Assembly: GCA_900553925.1 (NCBI GenBank)
Contig: USFH01000017.1
Span: forward strand, 1-21,305
From: an uncultured Clostridium sp.
Lineage (GTDB): Bacteria; Bacillota; Clostridia; Lachnospirales; Lachnospiraceae
Length of the DNA: 21,305 nucleotides
Reading direction: 5' to 3'
The position numbers were made by a program, and so were the translations under genes. Positions 1 to 8,600 of the stretch are shown one piece after another. The stretch's first letter is position 1; each line of letters opens with the position of its first letter. The notes beneath the pieces were generated by a model. That model worked only from the letters and a program-made list of their open reading frames with translations, did no database searches and was not told the origin of the DNA.

Positions 1-86
1 GGATGGATGGAGAGATTGAAGCAAAAATAGAAAAAAAAGAGTTTATTGTTGAAATAAACTTTCCGATTGTAATCGATGCTAAATAG
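1..86 (+). CDS. C-terminal tail of a probable sensor histidine kinase (partial)
   Basis: The open frame entering from the left edge encodes about 27 residues, beginning MDGEIEAKIEKKEF and ending in a TAG stop at 84-86. The pattern 'GEI.A.....EF.V.I.FP' is how the HATPase_c domain of membrane sensor kinases typically ends, with a last beta-strand running into a hydrophobic-Pro pair. No catalytic motif lies inside the window, so the family call rests on the tail alone. The next gene begins 166 bp downstream after a structured leader, so this is probably the end of an operon whose response regulator lies upstream, outside the window. Other ATPase-fold tails are possible. Confidence 0.45.
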   Translation, partial: MDGEIEAKIEKKEFIVEINFPIVIDAK

Positions 87-155
87 TATTTTGCGACGTA
101 GAGGGATAATCAATAATTTTTATTTATCTTGGCAGAAGCATTAGCTCTTATGTTA

Positions 156-179
156 GGATACTATCTAAGGAAAGTATCC
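156..179 (+). promoter_or_regulatory. Hairpin in the leader upstream of the holin-like peptide
   Basis: GGATACT (156-162) and AGTATCC (173-179) are perfect reverse complements around a 10-nt spacer. The hairpin sits about 75 bp before the small toxin-like gene. It could be the 5' stem of the toxin mRNA or a dyad operator. Type I toxin mRNAs of Firmicutes are commonly highly structured, which fits, but no promoter could be placed convincingly beside it. Confidence 0.4.
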
Positions 180-199
180 ATGACAGGGCGTTAAGCGTC

Positions 200-207
200 G
201 GGGGGGG
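200..207 (+). repeat. G8 homopolymer tract in the toxin leader
   Basis: Eight consecutive G residues lie between CGTC (196-199) and GACG (207-210), forming a short stem with a G-rich loop. Long G runs are prone to slipped-strand length change. Here the run lies in an untranslated leader about 45 bp before the start codon, so a change in length would alter expression rather than reading frame. Functional meaning is inference. Confidence 0.4.
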
Positions 208-252
208 ACGATTGTTTAGCGCCGACCGGAGCGGAGTGTAGAGGTGGCGCCG

Positions 253-342
253 ATGACGGCTTATGAGATCATTTCGATTTTCATTGGGATATTAGCATTG
301 TTGATGTCCTTTGGGAGCTTGATTTTGCGAGACTTAACTTAA
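253..342 (+). CDS. Putative holin-like toxin peptide of a type I toxin-antitoxin locus (29 aa)
   Basis: The ATG at 253 opens a 29-residue frame starting MTAYEIISIFIGILALL and ending LRDLT. It has a short polar N-terminus, one continuous hydrophobic helix (about residues 6-25) and a charged end. This matches the small 'putative holin-like toxin' peptides of Firmicutes (TxpA/BsrG-like, Hol_Tox), which start M.(T/V)YE and insert into the cell's own membrane. The ribosome site GAGGTGG at 241-247 is 5 nt upstream. A strong bidirectional terminator follows 12 bp after the stop, the usual place for an antisense antitoxin RNA. The C-terminus is shorter than in many relatives, which carry a longer Lys/Arg-rich tail, so this copy may be weakened or truncated. 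Confidence 0.6.
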   Translation: MTAYEIISIFIGILALLMSFGSLILRDLT

Positions 343-354
343 CAGAATACGAAC

Positions 355-391
355 AAAAAACGCATGTCAATCAACTTGACATGCGTTTTTT
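355..391. terminator. Bidirectional terminator between the toxin-like gene and the convergent chemoreceptor gene
   Basis: CGCATGTCAA (361-370) pairs with TTGACATGCG (376-385) over a 5-nt loop. An A6 run lies on the left and a T6 run on the right, so the hairpin works as an intrinsic terminator on both strands. It would end the holin-like mRNA (plus) and the chemoreceptor mRNA or an antisense RNA (minus). Confidence 0.85.
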
Positions 392-409
392 ATAATCAGT
401 TCCACAGCC

Positions 410-439
410 TATTTAGCACCCTGCTTTTCAACAATACAA
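410..439 (-). promoter_or_regulatory. Candidate promoter for an antisense antitoxin RNA
   Basis: On the minus strand TTGTAT (434-439) is followed after 18 bp by TAAATA (410-415), a reasonable sigma-A promoter directed toward the toxin-like gene and the terminator at 355-391. A transcript from here would be antisense to the 3' end of the toxin mRNA, as in TxpA/RatA-type systems. Overlap would be short if it stops at that terminator. The call is tentative because AT-rich intergenic DNA often yields such matches. Confidence 0.25.
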
Positions 440-480
440 CAATATTCATCGTATTCATGTAATGTATGCAGGCTTTCCAA

Positions 481-2559
481 TTACAACCGACTCTTCACAT
501 AATCTCGGATGAAGAAATCATCGCCCGGCATCTGACATCCTACGATGTAGAGCCCTTCGTTATTCGAACAACGGATGACGTGCCCTTCGAGCTCATCGTG
601 CTTTGGCAGATCGAAGTTATGAATCTTCACGCGGATATCTACGTCTTTGTGTGTTGCGAAATACCGGTCATGTGTCAGGAATGCAAAGCCGTTTGCGCTT
701 AAGTTATCGAGCTTGCCTTCCATGGTTGTTGTGCCATCTGCCAGAGTGATCGTGCAGGCATTGGAGATATCCAGACGAGGGTATTTCCGGCGGTTGTTAA
801 TCTTCGGACGGGATTCAATCTGAATCGTGAAGTGAGAATCCGCTTGTTGCGCGGTATGGACAATCTTAGCCGGATCCCAGCAGTAAAGCACGTTGCCGAC
901 AGTTACCTGCAGCTTACATTCTGTCACCTCCGTAAGCTTCGGTGCATTTGCAAGGGTGATTGATAACGTATTGTTCTCACGTGTCAGTACCTCGCCGTAA
1001 TAGCTCTTTCCGTCCTTCAGTTCCACACTCAGTTTCATGCCAGGCTGTACATCTTCGGTTCCCATAAAACCACCGATTCCAAGCTCGCACATGAGGGATT
1101 CGATGACGGTCTCAATGGAGTTGATGTTGTTGGCCGATTCATCGTATTTGCTGAGCATACGGTTGTTGATCTCGTTGGAGTCGCTGATGCAGGTTGTCAT
1201 GTCGCCGACGATATCCGTTACCTGATTCAGATTGTCCACAAGATGGATGTTGGAAGCCTCGACTTCCTTCATGGCGTGGTCGATGACCTGAATATTCTCA
1301 CCGATCTTATTCGTATCGGAAGCGATTTCCGTCATACTCTTACCGGTCTGTGTGACCTTTGTCAATGTGAGCTGGATCAGCTTCAGGGTTTCTTCCATCG
1401 AAGCGGTCATCCGCTCAGAAGTCTCTTCGAGATGCTCGAGTGCCTGCCGGATCTGATTGGAAGAGGACTTGGTCTCCTCGCTTAATGTACGGATCTGCTC
1501 GGCTACGACTGCAAATCCCTTTCCGGATTCGCCGACGCGGGCAGCTTCAATCGATGCATTTAATGCAAGAAGATTCGTCTGGGATGTGATATTCTCGATG
1601 ACACCGGTTTCGTTCTTCACCATGGCGAATTCAGACTTGAAATTCTGCAATGTCTGCTCGATCTCCCCGGAGAGCGAAGCCATCGTGTTCGTCGTAGTTA
1701 CAAGATCTTCCAGATCCTCGGAGCTTACCTTCGCGTGCTGCACCGAAGTGCTCGTAAGTGAGACCATCTGCTCAATCATCTCCGCTACATGGTTGACCTG
1801 TGCGTGTATGTCGGATGTCATTTCGTTCGACGAGGTTGTACTGCTCTGCAAGTCAGAGTTATGGTCGCTGAGCCGGTTCAGGCTGTTTACAACAATCGTG
1901 GCACCATGTGTATTCTCGGATGCAAGCTCACGGACAACGGTAATGCCGTTTGTGATCGTGTTACATGCCTGCTTTACCTGTTCCACAGTCGTGACAACAC
2001 GATGAAGGTCTGCCTTGATGCTGTCTGTCATGGCACCGTCAGACTCAATCAGGTGCTTGATGGACATGACATAGCAGATATAGCAGAGTATGATACAGGC
2101 GAGCTCGAGCTGATAATTCTTCATATCGGAGGCGGAGTTGAATCCCTGTGAGATACGATAGGCAGCACCTCCGACGATAATCAGGGAGTTTGCGATTCCG
2201 CAGCTCACCATGAATCGGATACTCTTATAGAGGACCAGAAGACTGGTCACGGGCAGGATATACGTGAATGCAATCGGTGATTCTGTCGTGCATAATACAA
2301 ATGTATAGAAAATGTCATAGCCAATCACGAGGTTGAATTTGTATTGGTCGGTATCGAAGCCCTTCACACGAAGCACAATCTCCCCGGTGATGACTGGCAG
2401 CCAGCAGAGCGCTAAAAAGATAATATAATAGGTAGTGCCACGTAGATGGTTCGCCACATCGGCACCATAGTTTGCAGAAAGCAATGCGGCGAAGATGATC
2501 CAGATCCGTCTGGCTCTCCGGTTCGCCTTTTCCTTGAATATTGATTCGTCGTAATTCAT
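481..2559 (-). CDS. Membrane methyl-accepting chemotaxis protein with C-terminal YcgR-like/PilZ c-di-GMP-binding module
   Basis: The protein is 692 aa from the ATG at 2559, chosen because AAGGAGA (plus 2566-2572) lies 6 nt upstream; a longer frame from 2616 has no such site. Residues about 18-180 form five or six hydrophobic helices with no periplasmic loop and no HAMP domain. The coiled-coil MCP signalling domain follows, with the canonical tip QTNLLALNASIEAAR then GKGFAVVAEQIRTL. From about residue 498 there is a YcgR-N-like beta domain, and from about 590 a PilZ domain with both c-di-GMP signatures, RRKYPR (RxxxR) and DNLSANG (D/NxSxxG). It should couple a membrane or cytoplasmic signal and c-di-GMP level to CheA/CheW. 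It is divergent from a c-di-GMP phosphodiesterase, supporting a shared second-messenger role. MCP-PilZ architectures exist but are uncommon. Ligand unknown. Confidence 0.93.
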   Translation of the reverse strand: MNYDESIFKEKANRRARRIWIIFAALLSANYGADVANHLRGTTYYIIFLALCWLPVITGEIVLRVKGFDTDQYKFNLVIGYDIFYTFVLCTTESPIAFTYILPVTSLLVLYKSIRFMVSCGIANSLIIVGGAAYRISQGFNSASDMKNYQLELACIILCYICYVMSIKHLIESDGAMTDSIKADLHRVVTTVEQVKQACNTITNGITVVRELASENTHGATIVVNSLNRLSDHNSDLQSSTTSSNEMTSDIHAQVNHVAEMIEQMVSLTSTSVQHAKVSSEDLEDLVTTTNTMASLSGEIEQTLQNFKSEFAMVKNETGVIENITSQTNLLALNASIEAARVGESGKGFAVVAEQIRTLSEETKSSSNQIRQALEHLEETSERMTASMEETLKLIQLTLTKVTQTGKSMTEIASDTNKIGENIQVIDHAMKEVEASNIHLVDNLNQVTDIVGDMTTCISDSNEINNRMLSKYDESANNINSIETVIESLMCELGIGGFMGTEDVQPGMKLSVELKDGKSYYGEVLTRENNTLSITLANAPKLTEVTECKLQVTVGNVLYCWDPAKIVHTAQQADSHFTIQIESRPKINNRRKYPRLDISNACTITLADGTTTMEGKLDNLSANGFAFLTHDRYFATHKDVDIRVKIHNFDLPKHDELEGHVIRCSNNEGLYIVGCQMPGDDFFIRDYVKSRL

Positions 2560-2659
2560 AATTTTTCTCCTTCGTGGAATATATATCCGTGGCAATCTGT
2601 TGCTCATCAGTTTCATTCGTTTTTATAAGGTGTCTGTAAATACATCTGTCGTAAGCTTT

Positions 2660-2688
2660 ATTATAGCATAGTATTGTTATAAATGTAA
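2660..2688 (-). promoter_or_regulatory. Sigma-A-type promoter of the MCP-PilZ gene
   Basis: On the minus strand TTACAT (2683-2688) is followed by a 17-bp spacer and a perfect TATAAT (2660-2665), about 100 bp before the chosen start. The intervening DNA (2573-2659) would be a leader; no riboswitch is recognised in it. Confidence 0.6.
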
Positions 2689-2756
2689 TTACAGAAAATG
2701 TATTTTCTTCTGGGGTGAATGTGAAAGAATTGGTAAATAGGAAAGTTCGGATGTGG

Positions 2757-2785
2757 TTGAGCTTGTGCTGTATCCATGTTATAAT
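2757..2785 (+). promoter_or_regulatory. Sigma-A-type promoter of the EIIC-EAL gene
   Basis: TTGAGC (2757-2762), a 17-bp spacer and a perfect TATAAT (2780-2785) sit 30 bp before the start codon at 2815. The two divergent promoters lie about 70 bp apart back to back, so one regulator could control both genes. Confidence 0.7.
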
Positions 2786-2814
2786 AAAATATTGTGAATT
2801 GAGGAAATATACGA

Positions 2815-4920
2815 ATGAAAAAAATGGAAAACAGAGTATTAAAAGCAACGAATAAGATAGAAAAAAGCTGTGCCTTTGGTGCGATCCGCCAGGGGATGAT
2901 TATGCTTATTCCCCTGCTTGTTGTTGGCTATGGCGCATTGATGATCATGAGTCTGCCGATAGCAGGCTATCAGGATTTTATTGCACATATCTGGTCAGGT
3001 CATGTTATGGATATGCTGCAATTTATATATCATGGTGTAAATGATATTTTTGCGGTTTTGCTTGCAGTGACGACGAGTGTCAGCTATGCGCTGATCAAAT
3101 CCAGAAAGAAAAGTGGATTTGTGGAGACGGGGGATGCGATTGTACTGGCGGTTGTTACGCTTGCCAGTTTTGCCGGATGTGTAGGAATCCAATATGGGAG
3201 TTTTTCGATAAAGGCATTTAGCAATATGAATACATTCACTGCACTGTTTGTATCCCTTGGTGCAGGATTTTTGTATTTCAAATTAAAGGATATAAATTTT
3301 ATGTCAGTGAGAAACAAGGAAATAGATACTGACAGTGGTTATATGCATGCAATCAATGGAATTGGCTGTACGTTGGGGATATTATTCGTGTTTAACTTGT
3401 TTCATCAGGTACTATATGTGACGAGCGGGGTAAATGGAGTACAGGAATTGTTTGAGCTTGGAGTAAATCGTCTGTTTGGTTCGATTGATAATAATTTCTG
3501 GTCTGGAATCTTAATCATTGTGGAGACACATGTACTTTGGTTTTTTGGGGTGCATGGAAACAATGTATTGGATGTTGTGATCAAACAGAATTTCTCAGAT
3601 GTATCTGTTGGTATATTCAGCAAGTCTTTTCAGGATGTGTTCGTAATCATGGGGGGAACCGGCGTGATGATCTGCCTTGTAATCGCGGTTTTGCTGTTTG
3701 CGAAGACGAAGAGTTTGCGGAATGTTGCGGGGATGGCGGCACCGGCAGTTTTGTTTAATATCAGTGAGATTGCGTTGTTTGGAGTTCCGGTCATTTTGAA
3801 TCCGATCTTTATTATACCATTTTGGGTAGTTCCGATCCTGAATTTCCTGATTACATATGCGGCAATGTATTTTGGCATTGTTCCACATGTGGTAGCATCG
3901 GTGGAGTGGACAACGCCAGTTCTTCTGAGTGGATATCAGGCAACTGGTTCGTGGAAAGGAGTAGTGCTTCAGCTTATATGCATTGTGACCGGCGTGTTTG
4001 TATATCGTCCGTTTATCCGGATGTTTGAAATGCAGCGCCGGCAGCAGATGATACAGAATGTGAACCAATTGGTAGAAGAATACAAAAAGCAGGAAGAAAG
4101 TGGAGTTCTGTTCGCATTTACAAAACGGGAAGATGTATGTGGAAATACGGCACGGCTGCTGGCCGGCGAATTGAAGGAGGCAATTGAAAATCACAGTCTG
4201 TTTCTGATGTATCAGCCACAGGTGGACAAGAATGGGCATTGTTCTGGTGCGGAGGCTTTGATTCGGTGGAATCATCCCGTGTTTGGAAATATTTACCCAC
4301 CACTTATCATTCAGCTTGCAAAAGAACTTGGAATTATGCATGCGCTTGATACAGCAGTCTTAGATGAAGCGGCAGCGGCGAGAGCCAGACTGACTGATTA
4401 TGTAGACGAAAGCTTTGATATCTCTGTCAATCTGACCAATGCGTCACTGCAGTGGGATGGATTGGTGGAAACGGTGGAAAACAGCGTGAAGACACATGGA
4501 ATTTCCTGTAGCCAGTTGTGTCTTGAAATCACTGAGCAGGACGCGATATCTTCGACAGAGGATGTGGTACATAAAATAGAAGAATTGAAAGCGCATGGAC
4601 ACCGGTTTTTGATTGATGATTTTGGGATGGGGCATACCTCCCTGCTCTACTTGCAGACGGGATTTTTTGCAGTCGTGAAACTGGATGGATCTTTGACGCG
4701 GAATGTGCTTGAAAACGAAACCAATGCGGAAATCATCGGTTCGATCACCAAGCTTGGGGAGTCGATTCATTTTACAACGATTGCAGAATGGGTGGAGTCA
4801 AAAGAACAGTTAGAGAAGCTGAAAGCATTGGGGTGTGATGTATTCCAGGGCGCTTATTACAGCCGGGCAATCGGGTATGAAGATCTGGTTGAATGGCTTA
4901 TATCATACAGAGATTCATAA
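2815..4920 (+). CDS. PTS sugar permease (EIIC, cellobiose/lactose type) fused to a c-di-GMP phosphodiesterase (EAL) domain
   Basis: The protein is 701 aa. Residues about 15-400 are a polytopic PTS EIIC domain of the Lac/Cel type, with WFFGVHGNN, NISEIALFGVPVILNP and a WTTP segment followed by YRPFIRMFE. Residues about 437-698 form an EAL domain. All eight residues used by active EAL phosphodiesterases are visible: E480 (of EAL), N539, E571, D601, D602, K622, E658 and Q678, with spacing close to that of RocR. No EIIA or EIIB domain is present, so the permease half may be a sugar or PTS-state sensor or may borrow EIIB from elsewhere. Expected activity is hydrolysis of c-di-GMP to pGpG on the cytoplasmic face. 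Start at 2815 has GAGGA 9 nt upstream. It is divergent from the MCP-PilZ gene, and a DUF308-like gene follows after 82 bp. Fusions of this type are known from Lachnospiraceae annotation. Confidence 0.93.
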   Translation: MKKMENRVLKATNKIEKSCAFGAIRQGMIMLIPLLVVGYGALMIMSLPIAGYQDFIAHIWSGHVMDMLQFIYHGVNDIFAVLLAVTTSVSYALIKSRKKSGFVETGDAIVLAVVTLASFAGCVGIQYGSFSIKAFSNMNTFTALFVSLGAGFLYFKLKDINFMSVRNKEIDTDSGYMHAINGIGCTLGILFVFNLFHQVLYVTSGVNGVQELFELGVNRLFGSIDNNFWSGILIIVETHVLWFFGVHGNNVLDVVIKQNFSDVSVGIFSKSFQDVFVIMGGTGVMICLVIAVLLFAKTKSLRNVAGMAAPAVLFNISEIALFGVPVILNPIFIIPFWVVPILNFLITYAAMYFGIVPHVVASVEWTTPVLLSGYQATGSWKGVVLQLICIVTGVFVYRPFIRMFEMQRRQQMIQNVNQLVEEYKKQEESGVLFAFTKREDVCGNTARLLAGELKEAIENHSLFLMYQPQVDKNGHCSGAEALIRWNHPVFGNIYPPLIIQLAKELGIMHALDTAVLDEAAAARARLTDYVDESFDISVNLTNASLQWDGLVETVENSVKTHGISCSQLCLEITEQDAISSTEDVVHKIEELKAHGHRFLIDDFGMGHTSLLYLQTGFFAVVKLDGSLTRNVLENETNAEIIGSITKLGESIHFTTIAEWVESKEQLEKLKALGCDVFQGAYYSRAIGYEDLVEWLISYRDS

Positions 4921-5002
4921 TTGTCCGTTGTATTTGAGGCAGATATGAAGTAAGCTGTTAGATGAGTTATTATAGGAGATAATTGATAAGGAGGAACAAC
5001 AT

Positions 5003-5485
5003 ATGAACCAGAAAGAAAACGTAGCGTCAGCTTTGGGATCCATATTGCTTGGAATTTTGCTGATTGTTATGAAAGGAAAAATTATTACCGCAGCCATTAC
5101 GCTTCTGGCAGTATTTGTAATTGTTGGAGCCATTATGGATTTTGTGGCAGGACTCGTAAATTATGGAATTGTGAAGTCAGTTGCCGGAATCTGTATTTTG
5201 GTATTCGGCTGGCTGTTCGCAGCACTTGCGTTCTATATTCTGGCAGCAGGAATCATTATAATGGGACTTCTGCAGATCTCTTCGATCAAGAAGACCATGC
5301 CGGTTAACCTGACAGCCGGAGAGCGGTTTCAGGAATATTTCAGACCGGGGCTGATGGTGGCTGCGGGTGCGTGCCTGCTCTTCAACCAGAGCGGAACGAT
5401 TGCGTGGGTATTTATCGTAACCGGCGTGCTGCTTGTGGTAAATGGTGTGATGGCGTTATTTGGCGCGAATCGTACAGGCGTTTAA
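5003..5485 (+). CDS. DUF308/HdeD-like small integral membrane protein
   Basis: The protein is 160 aa with five or six closely spaced hydrophobic helices rich in Gly, Ile and Ala (ALGSILLGILLIV, VFVIVGAIMDFVAGL, GLLQI) and a short polar C-terminus, the look of the DUF308 (HdeD-related) family. No catalytic residues are visible and the function of most family members is unknown. The start is fixed by AAGGAGGAAC 6 nt upstream. It lies 82 bp after the EIIC-EAL gene; that gap holds only a weak promoter-like match (TTGTCC-17-TATGAA from 4921), so the two may be co-transcribed. Its last codons (ending MALFGANRTGV) are duplicated as an exact 22-bp sequence just after the ChW-protein gene 4 kb downstream. 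Confidence 0.75.
   Translation: MNQKENVASALGSILLGILLIVMKGKIITAAITLLAVFVIVGAIMDFVAGLVNYGIVKSVAGICILVFGWLFAALAFYILAAGIIIMGLLQISSIKKTMPVNLTAGERFQEYFRPGLMVAAGACLLFNQSGTIAWVFIVTGVLLVVNGVMALFGANRTGV
5449..5470 (+). repeat. 22-bp direct repeat, copy 1 (end of the DUF308-like gene)
   Basis: The sequence runs from GATGGCG to GCGCGAAT and encodes MALFGAN, the start of the protein's C-terminal tail. It is identical over 22 bp to 9497-9518. The next codons differ (CGT ACA GGC GTT TAA here, AAA ACA TAT TAA there) but preserve frame and a nearby stop. Confidence 0.95.
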
Positions 5486-5557
5486 GAAAAGTCGATACGA
5501 TTTCACAAAACCGCAAATATGGTTTTGCAGTATACAAAATGAACAAAAATGTATTGG

Positions 5558-5583
5558 AAACGGCTTGAAAAAGCCGTTTTTTT
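5558..5583 (+). terminator. Intrinsic terminator after the EIIC-EAL/DUF308 unit
   Basis: AAACGGCTT (5558-5566), a GAAA loop and AAGCCGTTT (5571-5579) are followed by a T run to 5583. The stem is 9 bp with a T7 tail, a textbook intrinsic terminator that separates the c-di-GMP cluster from the ChW-protein gene. Confidence 0.92.
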
Positions 5584-5604
5584 AATCTTGAGACATATGT
5601 TCAC

Positions 5605-5634
5605 TTGACTGGAATTGAGAGAAATTGGTAAAAT
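5605..5634 (+). promoter_or_regulatory. Promoter of the large ChW-repeat protein gene
   Basis: TTGACT (5605-5610), an 18-bp spacer and TAAAAT (5629-5634) lie about 65 bp before the start codon and just after a strong terminator, so the gene has its own transcription start. Confidence 0.65.
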
Positions 5635-5698
5635 GTAAATGGTATTCGTACCTGAGAAGGCATATGTATAGCAAGAAATGGAGAAGGAGGGCATGCAG

Positions 5699-8600
5699 AT
5701 GAAGAAAAACACATGGAAACGCCTTTTTGCGTGTATCATCGCGTTTGCGATGATGTTTACTATGATGCCGGGAAATAATTTGGTATCAAGAGCGGAAGAA
5801 GGAGACGAGGGAGGAAACAACAGTTCGACGCTAAACGAAGAAGGTGAAGGCAGCGAAAGCAGGAAAGGTGTATTTGATGTAGACTATAGTCCGGATTCTG
5901 AAGCAGCAGTTACTTGTGTACTTGTTGACGGGAACAATAACGAAACACCTTGTGCTTTAGGGGGCGCGGACGATAGTCATAAGGAACCGTCATTCGTGGT
6001 TGGCAATGAGATACAGACGATTAAATTAACGCTTACACCGCCAAAGGAGACTTTGGGTGAACCTGTTAATATTTCAGTTTTCGTAAACGGGGACGATAAA
6101 ACGGATGGCAACCTGGCGACAAATGAGGGTACAACAACTTGGACTTATAAGCCAAGTGCGGAAGAAGCAACAAGCGATGACGGGCTGTGGATTCGGGTAT
6201 TTTGGACGCAAGAAGAAAAAGAATTTGATGATTTTGCACCAGATGAAAATGGATATATTCTTGAATATCACAATCCGGATCGTGTAGAAGTTACCGTGGT
6301 TCCAACCGCTTATGCTGGAAAAGATCGTGAGGCGTATGGAATAACCAGATTGAAATTCGCTGATTCCGTGAAAGAGGTATCCTTCCGATTAACCCCGGAA
6401 AAAGATAGTAAGGAGAAGTTGACCAGCATTTATTATCTAGGGAAAGAACATCCGGTTGATGAGCTGTCTGGCGATAGCGAAGTGCAGTATACATATGATA
6501 GCGATAGCAATTGTTATACTGTAACGTTTGACATAGATAAGCTAAACGCGAAGGATAATAATGAGAAGATAAAATGGCTTGATTTTATGTTTGAGGGAGA
6601 ACACTGGCCGGGCAATAATATGTTTGATGTCGATTATGATACATACGATGGGACAGCAAATGTTTCGTGTACGGTGGATGGCGTTGTTTGTCCTCTGAGA
6701 GATGAAACTGGAGGACATAAGCAATATCCTTTTAATAAAGAGAACGGTTTTAAAACGATTGTATTAACCTTGGTGCCGCCAGCAGAAGCAGATATTTCTG
6801 GTGAAACACCTGAGATTTCGGTACGGGTGAATGAAGATAAGAATGCTGGTATATTTGGAACAGATTCGGAGGGTAAGACAACATGGACTTATACGCCGAC
6901 AAGCAAAGAAGGTCTGGCAATTCAGGTCTTCTGGACGGAGGAAGAAAAGCAGTTTAACACATTCAATCCGGAGTATTCGCAATTTATGATTCAGTATTCT
7001 ACTTCGGATAATATAGAGGTGGAGGTAACACCAGCGGTTTCAGACGAGAACAAAAAGGAACGTACGGCTTATGGGCTTACCAGAGTAAGATTTGATAAGG
7101 CTACAGAAGAGGTTTCGTTCAAACTGCCTTTTAAGCCGAAGAAAATTAACGTTGGAGAAACAGAGTATGTGCTTGCAAACGGAAAATTACCGCCAGGGTC
7201 TGCATTATCATCTTCAAAAGCTGATAATTCTTATATATTAATAATTAATACGACAAATATTGCAAATGCAGAACTGGTATCTTTGTATTTTGATTTTGGG
7301 GGACAAGAGAATCAGATCAAGATTACACAGCATGAACAGAAGATTACAGATTTGACATCTAGAGAACCATTTAAAGCAGCTGTTATACCTGGCTCTGCAG
7401 AAATCAAATGGTCTTCATCGGATGAACGTGTTGCAAAGGTTGATGCAGATGGTAATGTTACGCCGGTTGCAAATGGCGTAGCTATGATTACAGCGACCAT
7501 GGCAGATGATCCGAATATTAAGGATAGTGTTGCAGTTGAGGTGGCTGCAAATATTGTATGGGGAATACCTGCAGGAATAAGTACATATTATGGTGAAGAT
7601 GGGGAAGTAGGAGGTCATTTGCTGCTTGATACAGAGCTTCCTCCACAGAACGACGCAGATATCACGATTGATAATAATACATTTAATTTTGATACAGTTT
7701 GCGAAGTAATCAAGCAGACAGGAGATGTTTCTGCTGTGCAAAACAGGGCAGATGCAAAGCTTTCCTTATATGTAACAAAACTTGGTGATAGCATGATTCC
7801 GGCAGATGATAAAGGGAAAATTGCTGCAGAGATTGCTAAGCTTCCGGCATCGGCAGTCACAGAGATTATGACTTTGGATATGTCTGTATTTTTGACGATG
7901 GCAGATGCAACAGGTAAAGTAACGAAGGTTGAACGCCTGAAAGATGTTGAAACTCCAATCAGTGCATATGTTGAACTTCCGGAGCGTGATATTCTAAAGG
8001 ACACGAAAGCTGTAACCAGACATTATTTTATGGTTGATATGATTAACGGCGTTGCAACTACTAAGCCGTTATCTATCGTCTATGATACTAAGCTTGAAAT
8101 TACGAAGAGCACATTCTCTACCGTTTGTATTGGTTATTACGATACTGTTAACGCGACATCCGTGACGCTTGACAAGACGGAGGCAACACTTACGAAGGCG
8201 GGAGAAACCTTGCAGTTACAAGCAGTTGTGCTTCCGGAAGACGCAATGGAAAAGGGCGTTACATGGGCATCAGGCAATACAAATGTGGCAACTGTAGATG
8301 AAACCGGTAAGGTGACAGCAGTTGCAAATGGTGAGGCAATCATCACAGTTACTTCAAAAGCAAATGCGGATTTGAAGAAGACGTGTAAAGTGACTGTGAA
8401 GATTCCGGTTGAACCGGCAAAGCAGGATCCGAAACCGGAACCAACTCCAACACCGGAACCAGCTCCAACACCGGAACCAACACCGGATGTAACAGCTTCT
8501 TATCATACGCACATTCAGACAATTGGAGACGCGCAGGGTGTGAAGAAGAATGGCGAGATGGCGGGAACCTCAGGTATGGCGAAACGGCTTGAAAATATCT

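Noticed and set aside
1457..2151. Plus-strand open frames opposite the chemoreceptor
   Set aside because: They are antisense to a well-supported MCP gene and have no domain features or ribosome sites.
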